This document shows positions 16,402 to 24,583 of a stretch of DNA of 34,448 nucleotides, in pieces. Source of the stretch: an uncultured Collinsella sp. (GTDB lineage: Bacteria; Actinomycetota; Coriobacteriia; Coriobacteriales; Coriobacteriaceae); NCBI GenBank assembly GCA_902464495.1, contig CABQJK010000020.1:1-34448 (forward strand). Reading direction: 5' to 3'. The notes below the pieces were generated by a model, which saw only the letters and a list, made by a program, of their open reading frames with translations, ran no database searches and was not told where the DNA came from. Both the position numbers and the translations under genes were made by a program. Positions within the stretch are counted from its first letter, which is position 1. The number at the start of each line of letters is the position of its first letter.

Positions 16402-17250
16402 ATGAGCAAGGCTGATCAACAGTTTGTAACCATGTGCCGCGATATTCTGGACCATGGCACCACCACCGAGGGCCAAAAGGTCCGCCCGGTGTGGGAGGAT
16501 GGCACTCCTGCCTATACCATTAAAAACTTTGGTGTCACGGCACGCTATGACCTACGTGAGGAGTTTCCGGCGCTTACCTTGCGTCGTACGGCCCTCAAAT
16601 CTGCCATGGATGAGATCCTATGGATCTATCAAAAGAAGTCCAATAACGTGCATGACCTCAACAGCCATATTTGGGATGAGTGGGCCGACGAGACTGGCTC
16701 CATCGGCAAGGCCTACGGGTATCAGATTGGGCAGAAGAGCCATTATGCCGAGGGCGACTTTGACCAGATGGATCGCGTGCTGTACGACCTTAAGAACACG
16801 CCGTACAGCCGCCGCATTATGACGAACACCTATGTGTTTAGCGACCTGTCCGAGATGCACCTGTATCCGTGTGCCTACAGCGTGACGTATAACGTGACGC
16901 AGCGTCCGCAGGATGATAAACCGACGCTCAACATGATTCTCAACCAGCGCAGCCAGGATATTTTGGCTGCGAACAACTGGAATGTGTGCCAGTACGCCAT
17001 TTTGCTGATGATGGTCGCGCAGTCGGTCGATATGATCGCTGGCGAGCTGCTGCATGTGATTGCCGATGCCCACATTTACGACCGTCATGTCGATATCGTT
17101 CGCGAGCTTATTGAGCGTCCGCAGTTTGCTGCGCCCAAGGTAACGCTCAACCCCGATGTGCATGACTTCTATGCGTTTACGACCGATGATCTGATCGTCG
17201 AGGGCTATGAGCACGGCCCTCAGGTCAAGAACATCCCCATTGCGGTGTAG
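16402..17250 (+). CDS. thyA: Thymidylate synthase ThyA
   Basis: 282 residues. The catalytic cysteine is Cys157 in LYPCAYSVTY; NQRSQD at 181-186 is the phosphate/folate-region motif; NWNVCQYAILLMM, HVIADAHIYDRHVD and a C-terminal IPIAV complete the pattern. The enzyme converts dUMP to dTMP with methylene-tetrahydrofolate. The residue after the catalytic Cys is Ala rather than the His of the E. coli-type PCH motif, as I recall for the Bacillus ThyA/phage type. AGGAGGG at 16392-16398 fixes the ATG at 16402; upstream in-frame codons have no such site. The dihydrofolate reductase gene follows immediately, the classic thyA-folA pair that recycles the folate cofactor. Confidence 0.95.
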   Translation: MSKADQQFVTMCRDILDHGTTTEGQKVRPVWEDGTPAYTIKNFGVTARYDLREEFPALTLRRTALKSAMDEILWIYQKKSNNVHDLNSHIWDEWADETGSIGKAYGYQIGQKSHYAEGDFDQMDRVLYDLKNTPYSRRIMTNTYVFSDLSEMHLYPCAYSVTYNVTQRPQDDKPTLNMILNQRSQDILAANNWNVCQYAILLMMVAQSVDMIAGELLHVIADAHIYDRHVDIVRELIERPQFAAPKVTLNPDVHDFYAFTTDDLIVEGYEHGPQVKNIPIAV

Positions 17251-17259
17251 GTGACGCGC

Positions 17260-17778
17260 ATGAGGTGTAAGCTTTCTGCCATTGTCGCCGTGTGTGACGA
17301 TTGGGGCATTGGGTGCGAGGGTGACATGGTCGTGTCCAATCGCGCCGACATGCGCCATTTTGTGGCGTGTACCAAAGGTTGCCCGGTCATTATGGGACGC
17401 AAGACGCTGCTGAGTTTTCCCGGCGGACGTCCGCTCAAGAACCGCCGCAATATCGTGCTCACGCGCGATGAGGACTTTGCTCCCGAGGGCGTCGACGTGG
17501 TGCATAGTATCGACGAGGCGCTTGCCGCGGTTGCCGATGAACCCGTTGCCTGGGTAATCGGCGGCGGCGAGGTATATCGACAGTTTTTGCCGTATTGCGT
17601 GGAGGCCGAGGTTACGCATAACCATTGCGTGCATGACGTGGATACGTACTTTCCCGATTTGGATGCCGATCCCGCGTGGGAGATTGCGCGGCGTGACGGT
17701 GTTGCCACGATTGCCTCGGGCGAGGGAGACGAGGGTGTCGATTATGAGTTCGTGACGTATCGTCGCGTTGAGGCGTAA
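17260..17778 (+). CDS. folA: Dihydrofolate reductase
   Basis: 172 residues with the DHFR pattern: LSAIVAVCDDWGIGCEGDMV at the N-terminus (substrate/NADPH loop), VIMGRKTLLSFPGGRPLKNRRNIVLTR, and the NADPH-binding VIGGGEVYRQFLPY. The enzyme reduces dihydrofolate produced by ThyA to tetrahydrofolate. GTG at 17251 directly after the thyA stop is an alternative start; ATG 17260 is preferred because AGGTGA at 17249-17254 gives a proper spacing. The WPLP-like substrate loop of many DHFRs is replaced by a CEGDMV segment, a small divergence. Confidence 0.93.
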   Translation: MRCKLSAIVAVCDDWGIGCEGDMVVSNRADMRHFVACTKGCPVIMGRKTLLSFPGGRPLKNRRNIVLTRDEDFAPEGVDVVHSIDEALAAVADEPVAWVIGGGEVYRQFLPYCVEAEVTHNHCVHDVDTYFPDLDADPAWEIARRDGVATIASGEGDEGVDYEFVTYRRVEA

Positions 17779-17822
17779 ATCGTCTGGCGTGAACGGTATC
17801 ATCGGGTTGTTTGAATGCATGG

Positions 17823-17849
17823 GGCGGCGCTTAGCGTCGCCTCGTTTGG
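17823..17849 (+). terminator. Weak terminator candidate after folA
   Basis: GGCGGCGC and GCGTCGCC (17823-17841) form an eight-pair stem with one G-T and a three-base loop, followed by TCGTTT. The T tract is poor, so partial read-through into the methyltransferase gene is likely. Confidence 0.45.
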
Positions 17850-17887
17850 TATAGATGCGCTGTAAAGAAGGGTGCGGGCTGGCTGCT

Positions 17888-18802
17888 ATGACTGATGCCG
17901 TTGAGGTGCTGCGAATCGATTCTCTCGAGGACGAGCGGCTCGATGCCTACGTGCGACTGACCGAGCGTGAGCTTCGCTGCGTGCTGGAGCCGCAGAAGGG
18001 CATTTTTATCGCCGAGAGTGCCAAGGTCATCGAGCGTGCGGTTCGCGCCGGATACCAGCCGGTGAGCTTTCTTTTGGGCGAACGCTGGCTCGATCAAATG
18101 ATGCCGCTGTTTGAGCGCCTGGTTGTGCGCGAGGGCGCGGATCCGGTTCCTGTGTTCGTGGCCTCCATGGAGCTCATGGAGCAGTTGACGGGCTTTAACG
18201 TGACGCGCGGTGCGCTCGCGGCGTTCCGTCGCCCGCGTCAGATTCCGGTTGATGAGTTCTTGGGCGGCGTCGTCGAGGCGGCGGGGGAGCGCCCGGTGCG
18301 CGTATGCGTGCTCGAGGGTATTGTCGACCACACAAACGTGGGCGCGATTTTCCGCTCGGCTGCCGCTCTCAATGTCGACGGCATTCTGGTGAGCCCTACG
18401 TGCTGCGATCCGCTGTATCGTCGCTCGGCCCGTGTGAGCATGGGCACCGTGTTTCAGGTGCCGTGGACGCGTATCGGCAGTGAGGCGCGCGTGTGGCCGC
18501 ATGATGGCCTGGCCGCGCTGCGCAATGCCGGGTTTTCCTGTGCCGCCATGGCGTTGACGGATGACTCCGTTTCGCTGGACGATCCTGTACTGCAGGAGAT
18601 TGATCGCCTGGCGATCTTTATGGGCACCGAGGGTGCCGGTCTGGGCGCCAAGACCATCGCGGGCTGTGACCGGGCCGTGCGCATTCCGATGGCGCACGGG
18701 GTCGATTCGCTCAACGTGGCCGCGGCGAGTGCCGTCGCCTTTTGGCAGCTGTGCCCGCACGTGAGCAACGAGTATCACTACCAGCCGGGTTTGTATCACT
18801 AG
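17888..18802 (+). CDS. TrmH/SpoU family RNA 2'-O-methyltransferase
   Basis: 304 residues: an N-terminal RNA-binding domain (about 1-125, with a KGIFIAESAKVIERAV segment typical of the SpoU substrate-binding domain) and a C-terminal SPOUT domain with the three family motifs NVGAIFRSAAAL (150-161), IFMGTEGAGL (243-252) and IPMAHGVDSLNVAAASAVAFW (starting at 267). The enzyme methylates ribose in tRNA or rRNA using SAM bound in the trefoil knot; the exact nucleotide cannot be read from the sequence. ATG 17888 is preferred because homology begins soon after; an upstream ATG at 17855 is possible. Confidence 0.9.
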   Translation: MTDAVEVLRIDSLEDERLDAYVRLTERELRCVLEPQKGIFIAESAKVIERAVRAGYQPVSFLLGERWLDQMMPLFERLVVREGADPVPVFVASMELMEQLTGFNVTRGALAAFRRPRQIPVDEFLGGVVEAAGERPVRVCVLEGIVDHTNVGAIFRSAAALNVDGILVSPTCCDPLYRRSARVSMGTVFQVPWTRIGSEARVWPHDGLAALRNAGFSCAAMALTDDSVSLDDPVLQEIDRLAIFMGTEGAGLGAKTIAGCDRAVRIPMAHGVDSLNVAAASAVAFWQLCPHVSNEYHYQPGLYH

Positions 18803-18927
18803 CCGAGTGTGATATCCGAGTCGTGCGAGCGGGGTATTTCTATAATCTTCGCTCGGTGCTAGGCTGGTCATAATTGTAACTATTATCAGCTGTTTTGTCG
18901 GTTGACGTGCGCATTTGGGGAGGGCGT

Positions 18928-20280
18928 GTGGCTAAGAAATCTACGGCTATCGATGTAACGCAGGGTGGTGTCATTTGGCAGCAGCTGCTTTCACTGTGCG
19001 TTCCCATCTTTTTTAGTTCGTTTTTTCAGCAGGCCTACACGCTTATTGGTACCTATATCGTCGGCCAGTTTGGCGGCAAGCTCGCGCTGGGTGGCATTCA
19101 GGCCACGATGGTGCTCACCGAGCTCTGCATTGGCTTTTGCGTCGGCGTCGGCGCCGGCTGCGCGGTCATTACCGGTCAGTATTTTGGCCAGCACGATGAT
19201 GAGCGACTGAGTCGTTCGGTCCATACGGCCATGACGCTCGCGCTGGTGGGCGGTATCGTTTTCTCGATTCTTGGCATAGTGTTCGTTGAGCCCATGCTGG
19301 TGCTTATGAACACGCCGCATGAACTATTGGCCGAGGGCGTGGCCTATGCTCGTTGTTATTTTGCCGCCATGGTTGCGGCGCTGCTGCTCAATATGGGAAC
19401 GGCATTGCTGCGCGCTGTGGGCGACACGCGCGGGCCTGCTGTGATCATCGCTTCCGGCTGCCTTGTTAATGCGGTGCTGGATGTCATCTTCGTTGCCGTG
19501 CTTCATATGGAGGCTCTGGGCTGCGGCATCGCGGTGGCGCTGACCATTTGCTCCAACGCCACGATGATCGTGATTCGTATGATGCACGCACCGGGCGCGT
19601 GGCGGCTTTCACTGTCCAAGCTCGGCATTGATCCTGGCATTTGTAAGAGCATGATCTCGTGTGGTCTGCCGCTTGGCTTTCAGTCTGCTGCGTATTCGAT
19701 TTCCAACGTTTTGATTCAGGTGTCGGTCAATTCGTTTGGTGCCGATGTCACCACGGCGTGGGGTCTTTCGGGCCGTTTGGATGGCATTGTCTGGATGGTT
19801 ACCGAGGCGCTTGGCGTGTCGATCACCACGTTCTCGGCACAGAACTTTGGCGCGCGCAACTACGAGCGCATGCGCAAGGGTTACCATACGTCGCTCGTGC
19901 TGTCGTTTATGCTCATTGGTGGCCTGTCAGCCGTGCTGCTGGTGTTCTCGGGTCCGTTGTCGCGTCTGTTTGTCGACGATGCTTCGATTTCGGCGTACAC
20001 CACGACGATTCTTCATTTTATCGCGCCGTTCTACGCGATCTTCTCGATTATCGAAAACGCGTCGGGCTCCATTCGCGGTGCCGGCGTGAGCTTGCAACCC
20101 ATGCTGCTCACGATTTTTGGCACCGTCGTGCTCAGGGTGATCTGGGTGTTTGCGATTATGCCGTTCGATCCGTCGCTTGAGCACCTGCTGCTGGTTTACC
20201 CCGCAACCTGGCTCATCACGGCCACGATGTTTACTATCTACCACCACAGTGGCAACTGGCTCGGCCGCGCCACCGCCTAG
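18928..20280 (+). CDS. MATE family efflux transporter
   Basis: About 450 residues, highly hydrophobic, with roughly 12 membrane segments. The N-half contains LCVPIFFSSFFQQAYTLIGTYIVGQFGG and an ALLRAVGDTRGPAVI motif; the C-half repeats the pattern with GLPLGFQSAAYSISN and ENASGSIRGAGVSLQPM. MATE proteins export drugs or metabolites using Na+ or H+ gradients; the substrate is unknown. The start is set to GTG 18928, with GGGGAGGG just upstream; TTG 18895 would add 11 residues. The gene ends seven bases before the first 27-bp repeat of the RAYT element and has no terminator of its own, so the repeats may serve as its 3' end. Confidence 0.92.
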   Translation: MAKKSTAIDVTQGGVIWQQLLSLCVPIFFSSFFQQAYTLIGTYIVGQFGGKLALGGIQATMVLTELCIGFCVGVGAGCAVITGQYFGQHDDERLSRSVHTAMTLALVGGIVFSILGIVFVEPMLVLMNTPHELLAEGVAYARCYFAAMVAALLLNMGTALLRAVGDTRGPAVIIASGCLVNAVLDVIFVAVLHMEALGCGIAVALTICSNATMIVIRMMHAPGAWRLSLSKLGIDPGICKSMISCGLPLGFQSAAYSISNVLIQVSVNSFGADVTTAWGLSGRLDGIVWMVTEALGVSITTFSAQNFGARNYERMRKGYHTSLVLSFMLIGGLSAVLLVFSGPLSRLFVDDASISAYTTTILHFIAPFYAIFSIIENASGSIRGAGVSLQPMLLTIFGTVVLRVIWVFAIMPFDPSLEHLLLVYPATWLITATMFTIYHHSGNWLGRATA

Positions 20281-20286
20281 GACATC

Positions 20287-20367
20287 CGTCTAGTCATTGG
20301 GGACGTTCTTAAACGACTAGTCGTTGGGGACGTTCTTGAATGACTAGTCGTTGGGGACACTCTTTGC
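20287..20367 (+). repeat. Left block: three tandem 27-bp repeats flanking the RAYT gene
   Basis: Units at 20287-20313, 20314-20340 and 20341-20367 share a CTAGTC-A/G-TT core followed by GGGGAC and a TTCTT or CTCTT end. At the junctions the palindrome AACGACTAGTCGTT (20312-20325) is perfect. The third, innermost unit differs from the others, with GGGGACACTCTTT in place of GGGGACGTTCTT. The periodicity is exactly 27 bp and no spacers are present. Confidence 0.9.
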
Positions 20368-20496
20368 GACACGATTTTCGGGTTTTCATTCGCGACGCTT
20401 TATGTGGCCATGTAAACTGGCATAACGGGCTTAGCATATTTGAATCGTCCGCGCCTATCAGATGGTGCCCGCAGGGTTTCGAGATGGGAGGGCGAT

Positions 20497-21267
20497 ATGC
20501 CACGAACGGGTCGAATAGTTTCGTTGACGGGTTGTAACCACATAATCGCGCGCGGAAACGGTGGCATTTGCATCTTCGAAGATGACGAAGATCGATATCG
20601 AATGCTCACCTTGTTTGAAGACAAACTTGTCGGAAATGGTATCGACGTTACGGCGTGGTGTCTCATGTCGAACCACTTTCATCTTATGGTTGATGATCCA
20701 CATGGGAGAATATCGTCGTGCATGAGCGGTGTTCTTACCTCGTACGTCAAATATTTCAATCGCAAAACTGACCGCGTTGGGCATTTGTTTCAGGATAGGT
20801 TTAAGAACATTCCTGTTGAGAATGATGCCCAGGCCATTGCTCTCGCGGATTATATTCATATGAATCCGGTTAAGGCGGGCGTATCTGCCATCGACAACTA
20901 TCGTTGGTCGAGCTATCGAGCATATGCTTACGGCTATGATGGATTTGGTTTTTGTGACCCCGGCATCGTGCTGGATCTTGTGGGCGGTTCATTGGCCTAT
21001 CGACGCTATCTCGATGAACGGCTTGAAGACGCGCCTTATGATGCCGAGCCTCGCCCACGTGTTCTTGACGATGAAGTGCTCAAGATTGCAAAGGAAATCG
21101 CATTGCCCGCCTCCCTGGCGGACATCAAGACGATGAGTCCAATCGAGCGCAAGCCCATTCTTTGCAAGATGCGGAGAGCGGGCCTGACGGTCAACCAAAT
21201 TGTTAGGGCCGTTGGCCTTGGTCGCGCAACGATAACAAATGGTACGGTGGGCTGGCGTAACATTTAG
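20497..21267 (+). CDS. REP-associated tyrosine transposase (RAYT, IS200-like Y1 family)
   Basis: 256 residues. The Y1 domain spans about 1-130, with HIIARGNGGICIFEDDED near the N-terminus, the HUH metal motif H60-F61-H62 in LMSNHFHLMV, a candidate catalytic tyrosine at 83 or 86 (SYVKYFN), and GHLFQDRFK followed by YIHMNPVKAG, all typical of RAYTs. The C-terminal 40 residues (RKPILCKMRRAGLTVNQIVRAVGLGRATI) look like a helix-turn-helix, common in this clade. These enzymes nick single-stranded DNA at hairpins. The start at 20497 follows GGGAGGG with good spacing; a longer frame upstream lacks homology. The gene is intact, and its base composition is slightly more AT-rich than its neighbours. Confidence 0.93.
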   Translation: MPRTGRIVSLTGCNHIIARGNGGICIFEDDEDRYRMLTLFEDKLVGNGIDVTAWCLMSNHFHLMVDDPHGRISSCMSGVLTSYVKYFNRKTDRVGHLFQDRFKNIPVENDAQAIALADYIHMNPVKAGVSAIDNYRWSSYRAYAYGYDGFGFCDPGIVLDLVGGSLAYRRYLDERLEDAPYDAEPRPRVLDDEVLKIAKEIALPASLADIKTMSPIERKPILCKMRRAGLTVNQIVRAVGLGRATITNGTVGWRNI

Positions 21268-21293
21268 GATCTGATTGGCTGTCCTTTTCCTGG

Positions 21294-21369
21294 AAAGAGT
21301 GTCCCCTGCGACTAGTCATTAAAGAACGTCCCCAATGACTAGTCGTTTAAGAACGTCCCCAATGGCTAG
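21294..21369 (-). repeat. Right block: three inverted 27-bp repeats flanking the RAYT gene
   Basis: Read on the minus strand, the units mirror the left block: the outer (21346-21369) and middle (21319-21345) carry GGGGACGTTCTT, and the inner (about 21294-21318) carries GGGGACACTCTTT. The inner unit differs from its left counterpart by CA for TT before GGGG. The outer unit overlaps the cobO stop codon. Confidence 0.9.
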
Positions 21370-21851
21370 TATTCGATGCCTTGACGGGCTAGGAGGCCTT
21401 CGTCGAAGTAGTGTTTGATGGGACGCATTTCGGTTACTAGGTCGGCAAGGTCGGCGAGGGGCAGCAAGCCGCGGCCGGTGAGCACGAGCTCTGTGGTGGT
21501 CGGTTTCATCGTGATCAACGCTTCGACATCTTCGCGCGTCACAAAGCCCCGTCGCATGGCTTCTCCCAGTTCATCCAAGATCAGCATGTCTACCTGGCTA
21601 ATCTGCTCGCGTGCGAGCTCCATGATCTGCGCGGCGCAAGCCTCGGGCGTGTCGCGATCGGCCTGCACAATGCGTAGCCCCAAACGAGGCGCCGCGTCAT
21701 GTTCGGCGCAATGCAGCTTCTTGGCAAACTGCAGCATAAGCACGTCGAGTCCATAGCCCGTGGCACGAAGCGCGAGCCCCAACGCAGCCGTCGTCTTGCC
21801 CTTGCCGTCTCCCGTATAGATTTGAACCTTGCCGACTTCCAGTGATGCCAT
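21366..21851 (-). CDS. cobO: Cob(I)yrinic acid a,c-diamide adenosyltransferase (CobO/BtuR)
   Basis: 161 residues with the family N-terminus GKVQIYTGDGKGKTTAALGLALRA, whose P-loop GDGKGKTT is at 14-21, then LMLQFAKKLHCAEHD, QVDMLILDELGEAM and a C-terminal ELVLTGRG. The enzyme adds the adenosyl group to cobalamin precursors, so the cell can make or complete adenosylcobalamin. Other cobalamin genes are absent nearby. It is slightly shorter than E. coli BtuR (about 196 residues), lacking the N-terminal extension, as in many CobO proteins. AAAGGA precedes the ATG on the minus strand. Its TAG stop lies inside the outermost right repeat of the RAYT element, so the insertion may have replaced the original 3' end. 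Confidence 0.93.
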   Translation of the reverse strand: MASLEVGKVQIYTGDGKGKTTAALGLALRATGYGLDVLMLQFAKKLHCAEHDAAPRLGLRIVQADRDTPEACAAQIMELAREQISQVDMLILDELGEAMRRGFVTREDVEALITMKPTTTELVLTGRGLLPLADLADLVTEMRPIKHYFDEGLLARQGIEY

Positions 21852-21943
21852 CTCTGTCCTTTCGTGCCCGGCGTCGGTTTATCGCCGTCCCGGTTGGGTA
21901 TTCTAGATAGCATTATCAACCCCAGTAGATGGAGTTCAAGCAG

Positions 21944-23836
21944 ATGGAGATGGATGACAACAAACGTAGACGGAATATGATCCTCTACGTGCTCATCGCC
22001 TTCGTCGTCTACCTCGTGCTCTCGACCGTTCTGTTCCCCAACATCGGTCACACGCAGCAGATTACGAAGACCGATTACTCGACGTTTGTCAAAGCGCTTG
22101 ATAAGAAGAGCGTCGACAAGGTCGAGTACAACACTGACGATTACACGATTTATTACACTAAAAAGGGCGAGGACGAGAACATCGCCTACAAGACGACCGG
22201 TGTGCCGAATGACGCGGGCTTTACCGATCGCGTGCTTGAGTCTGGCGCTTCGCTGGAGTCGGTCGTTCCCGACAAGAGCTCGGGCCTGATGACCTACTAC
22301 CTGATCACGCTCATTCTTCCCATGGCGATTTTCTTCCTGATTGGCTGGTGGCTCAACCGCCGCATGAAGAAGGCTATGGGCGATGACGGCCCGTCGATGA
22401 ACTTTGGCGGCGGTGGTTTTGGCGGCGGCGGATTGGGCAAGTCCGGCGCGCGCGTGATCGCCTCCAAGGACGTGGGCGTGACCTTTAAGGACGTCGCCGG
22501 CCAGGAAGAGGCCAAGGAGTCCCTCAAGGAGGTCGTCGACTTTCTGGAGAAGCCGCAGCGCTACGAGGAGATCGGCGCCAAGCTGCCGCGCGGCGCTCTT
22601 CTTGTGGGCCCTCCGGGCACTGGTAAGACCCTGCTTGCCAAGGCTGTGGCCGGCGAAGCTGGTGTTCCGTTCTTTAGTATTTCTGGTTCTGAGTTCGTCG
22701 AGATGTTCGTCGGCCGTGGCGCTGCCAAGGTGCGCGATCTGTTTAAGCAGGCCAAGGAAAAGGCCCCGTGTATCGTCTTTATCGATGAGATCGATACCAT
22801 CGGTAAGAAGCGCGATGGCGGCGGCTTTAGCGGCAACGACGAGCGCGAGCAAACGCTCAACCAGCTGCTGACCGAGATGGACGGCTTTGATAACCATAAG
22901 GGTATCGTCGTCCTCGCTGCAACGAACCGTCCTGACAGCCTTGACCCGGCCCTGCTACGTCCCGGCCGCTTTGACCGCCGCATTCCCGTTGAGCTGCCCG
23001 ATCTGACCGGCCGCAAGAACATCCTTGAGCTCCATGCCAAGAGCGTTAAGACGCAGCCGCCGATCGACCTGACTGCGATCGCCCGCGCGACGCCCGGCGC
23101 CTCTGGTGCCGACCTGGCCAATATCATCAACGAGGGTGCCCTGCGCGCCGTCCGCGAGGGTCGCAAGCGCGCGACGCAGGATGATTTTGAGGAGTCGGTG
23201 GAAGTCGTCATCGCCGGTCAGCAGCGCAAGTCCACGGTGCTGTCCGACCACGAGAAGCAGGTCGTTTCTTACCACGAGATCGGCCATGCCATCGTTGCCG
23301 CCCGTCAGAAGGGCTCTGCGCCGGTCACGAAGATCACCATCGTGCCGCGCACGAGCGGTGCTCTGGGCTACACCATGCAGGTCGAGGAGGATGAGCGCTT
23401 CCTGACCACGCGCCAGGAGGTCCTGGACAAGCTCGCCGTCTATTGCGGTGGCCGTGCTGCCGAGGAGCTCATCTTTGGTGAGATGACGACCGGTGCGGCC
23501 AACGACATCGAGCAGGCCACCAAGCTCGCCCGTAATATGGTGACACGCTTTGGCATGTCCGATGAGTTTGGCATGATGGCGCTCGGTACCGTCCAGAACG
23601 CGTACCTCAACCAGGACACGTCGCTTACCTGCGCTCCCGGTACGGCCGAGCGCGTGGACGCGATTGTCGCCAAGCTGATTGAGGATGCGCACGATCGTGC
23701 CCTGCAGATCCTCAAGGAGAACAAGTTTAAGCTCCACGAGCTGGCTCGTTATCTGTACAAGAAGGAGACGATCACGGGCGAGGAGTTTATGAATCTTCTC
23801 ACGCGCGAGAATCCGCTGATGCCGAAGCAAGAGTAA
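21944..23836 (+). CDS. ftsH: ATP-dependent zinc metalloprotease FtsH
   Basis: About 630 residues. The first membrane segment is at about 12-31 and the second at about 115-135, enclosing an extracytoplasmic FtsH_ext domain. A Gly-rich linker (NFGGGGFGGGGLG) precedes the AAA+ domain: Walker A GPPGTGKT at 222-229, Walker B IVFIDEID, and the second region of homology ATNRPDSLDPALLRPGRFDRR. The M41 protease domain carries the zinc motif HEIGH at 444-448; the middle residue is Ile where Ala is common, which still fits HExxH. FtsH degrades misfolded membrane proteins and selected cytosolic regulators. ATG 21944 has GGAG nine bases upstream; ATG 21929 would add five residues but has no Shine-Dalgarno. 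Confidence 0.96.
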   Translation: MEMDDNKRRRNMILYVLIAFVVYLVLSTVLFPNIGHTQQITKTDYSTFVKALDKKSVDKVEYNTDDYTIYYTKKGEDENIAYKTTGVPNDAGFTDRVLESGASLESVVPDKSSGLMTYYLITLILPMAIFFLIGWWLNRRMKKAMGDDGPSMNFGGGGFGGGGLGKSGARVIASKDVGVTFKDVAGQEEAKESLKEVVDFLEKPQRYEEIGAKLPRGALLVGPPGTGKTLLAKAVAGEAGVPFFSISGSEFVEMFVGRGAAKVRDLFKQAKEKAPCIVFIDEIDTIGKKRDGGGFSGNDEREQTLNQLLTEMDGFDNHKGIVVLAATNRPDSLDPALLRPGRFDRRIPVELPDLTGRKNILELHAKSVKTQPPIDLTAIARATPGASGADLANIINEGALRAVREGRKRATQDDFEESVEVVIAGQQRKSTVLSDHEKQVVSYHEIGHAIVAARQKGSAPVTKITIVPRTSGALGYTMQVEEDERFLTTRQEVLDKLAVYCGGRAAEELIFGEMTTGAANDIEQATKLARNMVTRFGMSDEFGMMALGTVQNAYLNQDTSLTCAPGTAERVDAIVAKLIEDAHDRALQILKENKFKLHELARYLYKKETITGEEFMNLLTRENPLMPKQE

Positions 23837-23863
23837 AGCCGCGGCCGAGCCAGTAGACGCCGA

Positions 23864-23900
23864 CGCCCCATTTGAGAAAGCTACTCAAATGGGGCGTTTT
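23864..23900 (+). terminator. Rho-independent terminator after ftsH
   Basis: CGCCCCATTTGAG (23864-23876) pairs perfectly with CTCAAATGGGGCG (23884-23896) around a seven-base loop, followed by TTTT. It sits immediately before the DUF523 Shine-Dalgarno, so DUF523 is expressed by read-through or from a promoter that I could not see. Confidence 0.92.
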
Positions 23901-23917
23901 GCTTGAGGGGGATGGAA

Positions 23918-24379
23918 ATGAAGATCGTGGTGAGCGCCTGCTTGATGGGCGAGAGCTGCAAGTATAACGGGCTCGACAACTATCATCGCGAGTTGGTCGA
24001 GGCCTGCGAGCGTACAGAGACCGAGGTCCTCTTGGTGTGCCCTGAGGTCTTTGGGGGCCTGCCCACGCCGCGCAAGCCGTCCGAGATTGTGAACGGCGAG
24101 GTCCGTACCTGCGAGGGCGTGTCGGTCGATCGCGAGTTTCGCCTGGGCGCCCAGCGCACACTCGATATGTGCGAGCAGGCGGGTGGCCCGTCTGAGATTG
24201 CCGCGTGTATTCTTCAGGATCGCAGTCCCTCGTGCGGTGCCGGCCGCATCTACGATGGAACATTCAGCGGCACCCTCACAGCGGGCAACGGTGTTTTTGT
24301 CGATCTACTGCTGCGTCACGGGTACCGTGTGATTCCGGCTAGCGAGTTCGATCCCAGCATGCTGGAACATTGTCCATAG
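23918..24379 (+). CDS. DUF523 family protein
   Basis: 153 residues, the usual DUF523 length. Conserved motifs are VVSACLMGESCKYNG at the N-terminus, CPEVFGGLPTPRKPSE, and QDRSPSCGAGRIYDGTFSG. The conserved cysteines (positions 8 and 14, one in CPE, one in SPSCG) suggest metal or Fe-S binding, but no function is established for the family. ATG 23918 has GAGGGG at 23905-23910 with a six-base spacer; earlier in-frame ATGs at 23903 and 23912 are too close to that site. The stop is followed directly by remnants of mobile elements, so the gene marks the left border of the accessory scar. Confidence 0.88.
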   Translation: MKIVVSACLMGESCKYNGLDNYHRELVEACERTETEVLLVCPEVFGGLPTPRKPSEIVNGEVRTCEGVSVDREFRLGAQRTLDMCEQAGGPSEIAACILQDRSPSCGAGRIYDGTFSGTLTAGNGVFVDLLLRHGYRVIPASEFDPSMLEHCP

Positions 24380-24485
24380 CACTCGAACCCAACACTTCCT
24401 CACGGGTGACCGTTTTGGCATCATCCGTGAAGTTGATATTGAGTACGACCCGGTCATCAAAGACGTAGACCGAGTTGACAGGCGC
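24380..24485 (-). pseudogene. C-terminal remnant of a large serine recombinase (probable)
   Basis: The minus-strand frame reads PVNSVYVFDDRVVLNINF followed by TDDAKTVTREEVLGSSAM. The pattern VNSVYVxDDxVVLxxN-x-TDDxKTVT resembles the C-terminus of resolvase/invertase-type large serine recombinases found in Firmicutes and gut Actinobacteria. No catalytic or zinc-ribbon domain remains, and the frame changes character upstream of residue V (about 24480). Recognition is by memory of the family end, so confidence is moderate. Confidence 0.45.
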
Positions 24486-24583
24486 CGTACCCAGACAGCC
24501 CCTCCCCGCGGCCCTCGCGCAGGAACGCGCACACGGCCTTCCCGTCTCTTGCGCCCCTCCCGGAACTGTCCACATCAGTGTAG

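Larger units (their letters stand above)
20287..21369. mobile_element. RAYT element with mirrored repeat arrays
   Basis: A single Y1/REP-type transposase gene lies between a three-unit repeat block and an inverted three-unit block. The element fills the whole gap between the convergent MATE and cobO genes. In known RAYT systems the transposase acts on flanking REP hairpins (BIMEs) and is often domesticated by the host; whether this one mobilises itself or small non-autonomous copies is unknown. The limits given are those of the repeats, not of a proven insertion. Confidence 0.75.

Noticed and set aside
17251..17259. GTG 17251 as the folA start
   Set aside because: No Shine-Dalgarno at a suitable distance; ATG 17260 has AGGTGA five bases upstream. 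The difference is only three residues.
20287..21369. CRISPR-like array from the 27-bp repeats
   Set aside because: The units are strictly tandem without unique spacers, are inverted across the gene, and no cas genes are present.
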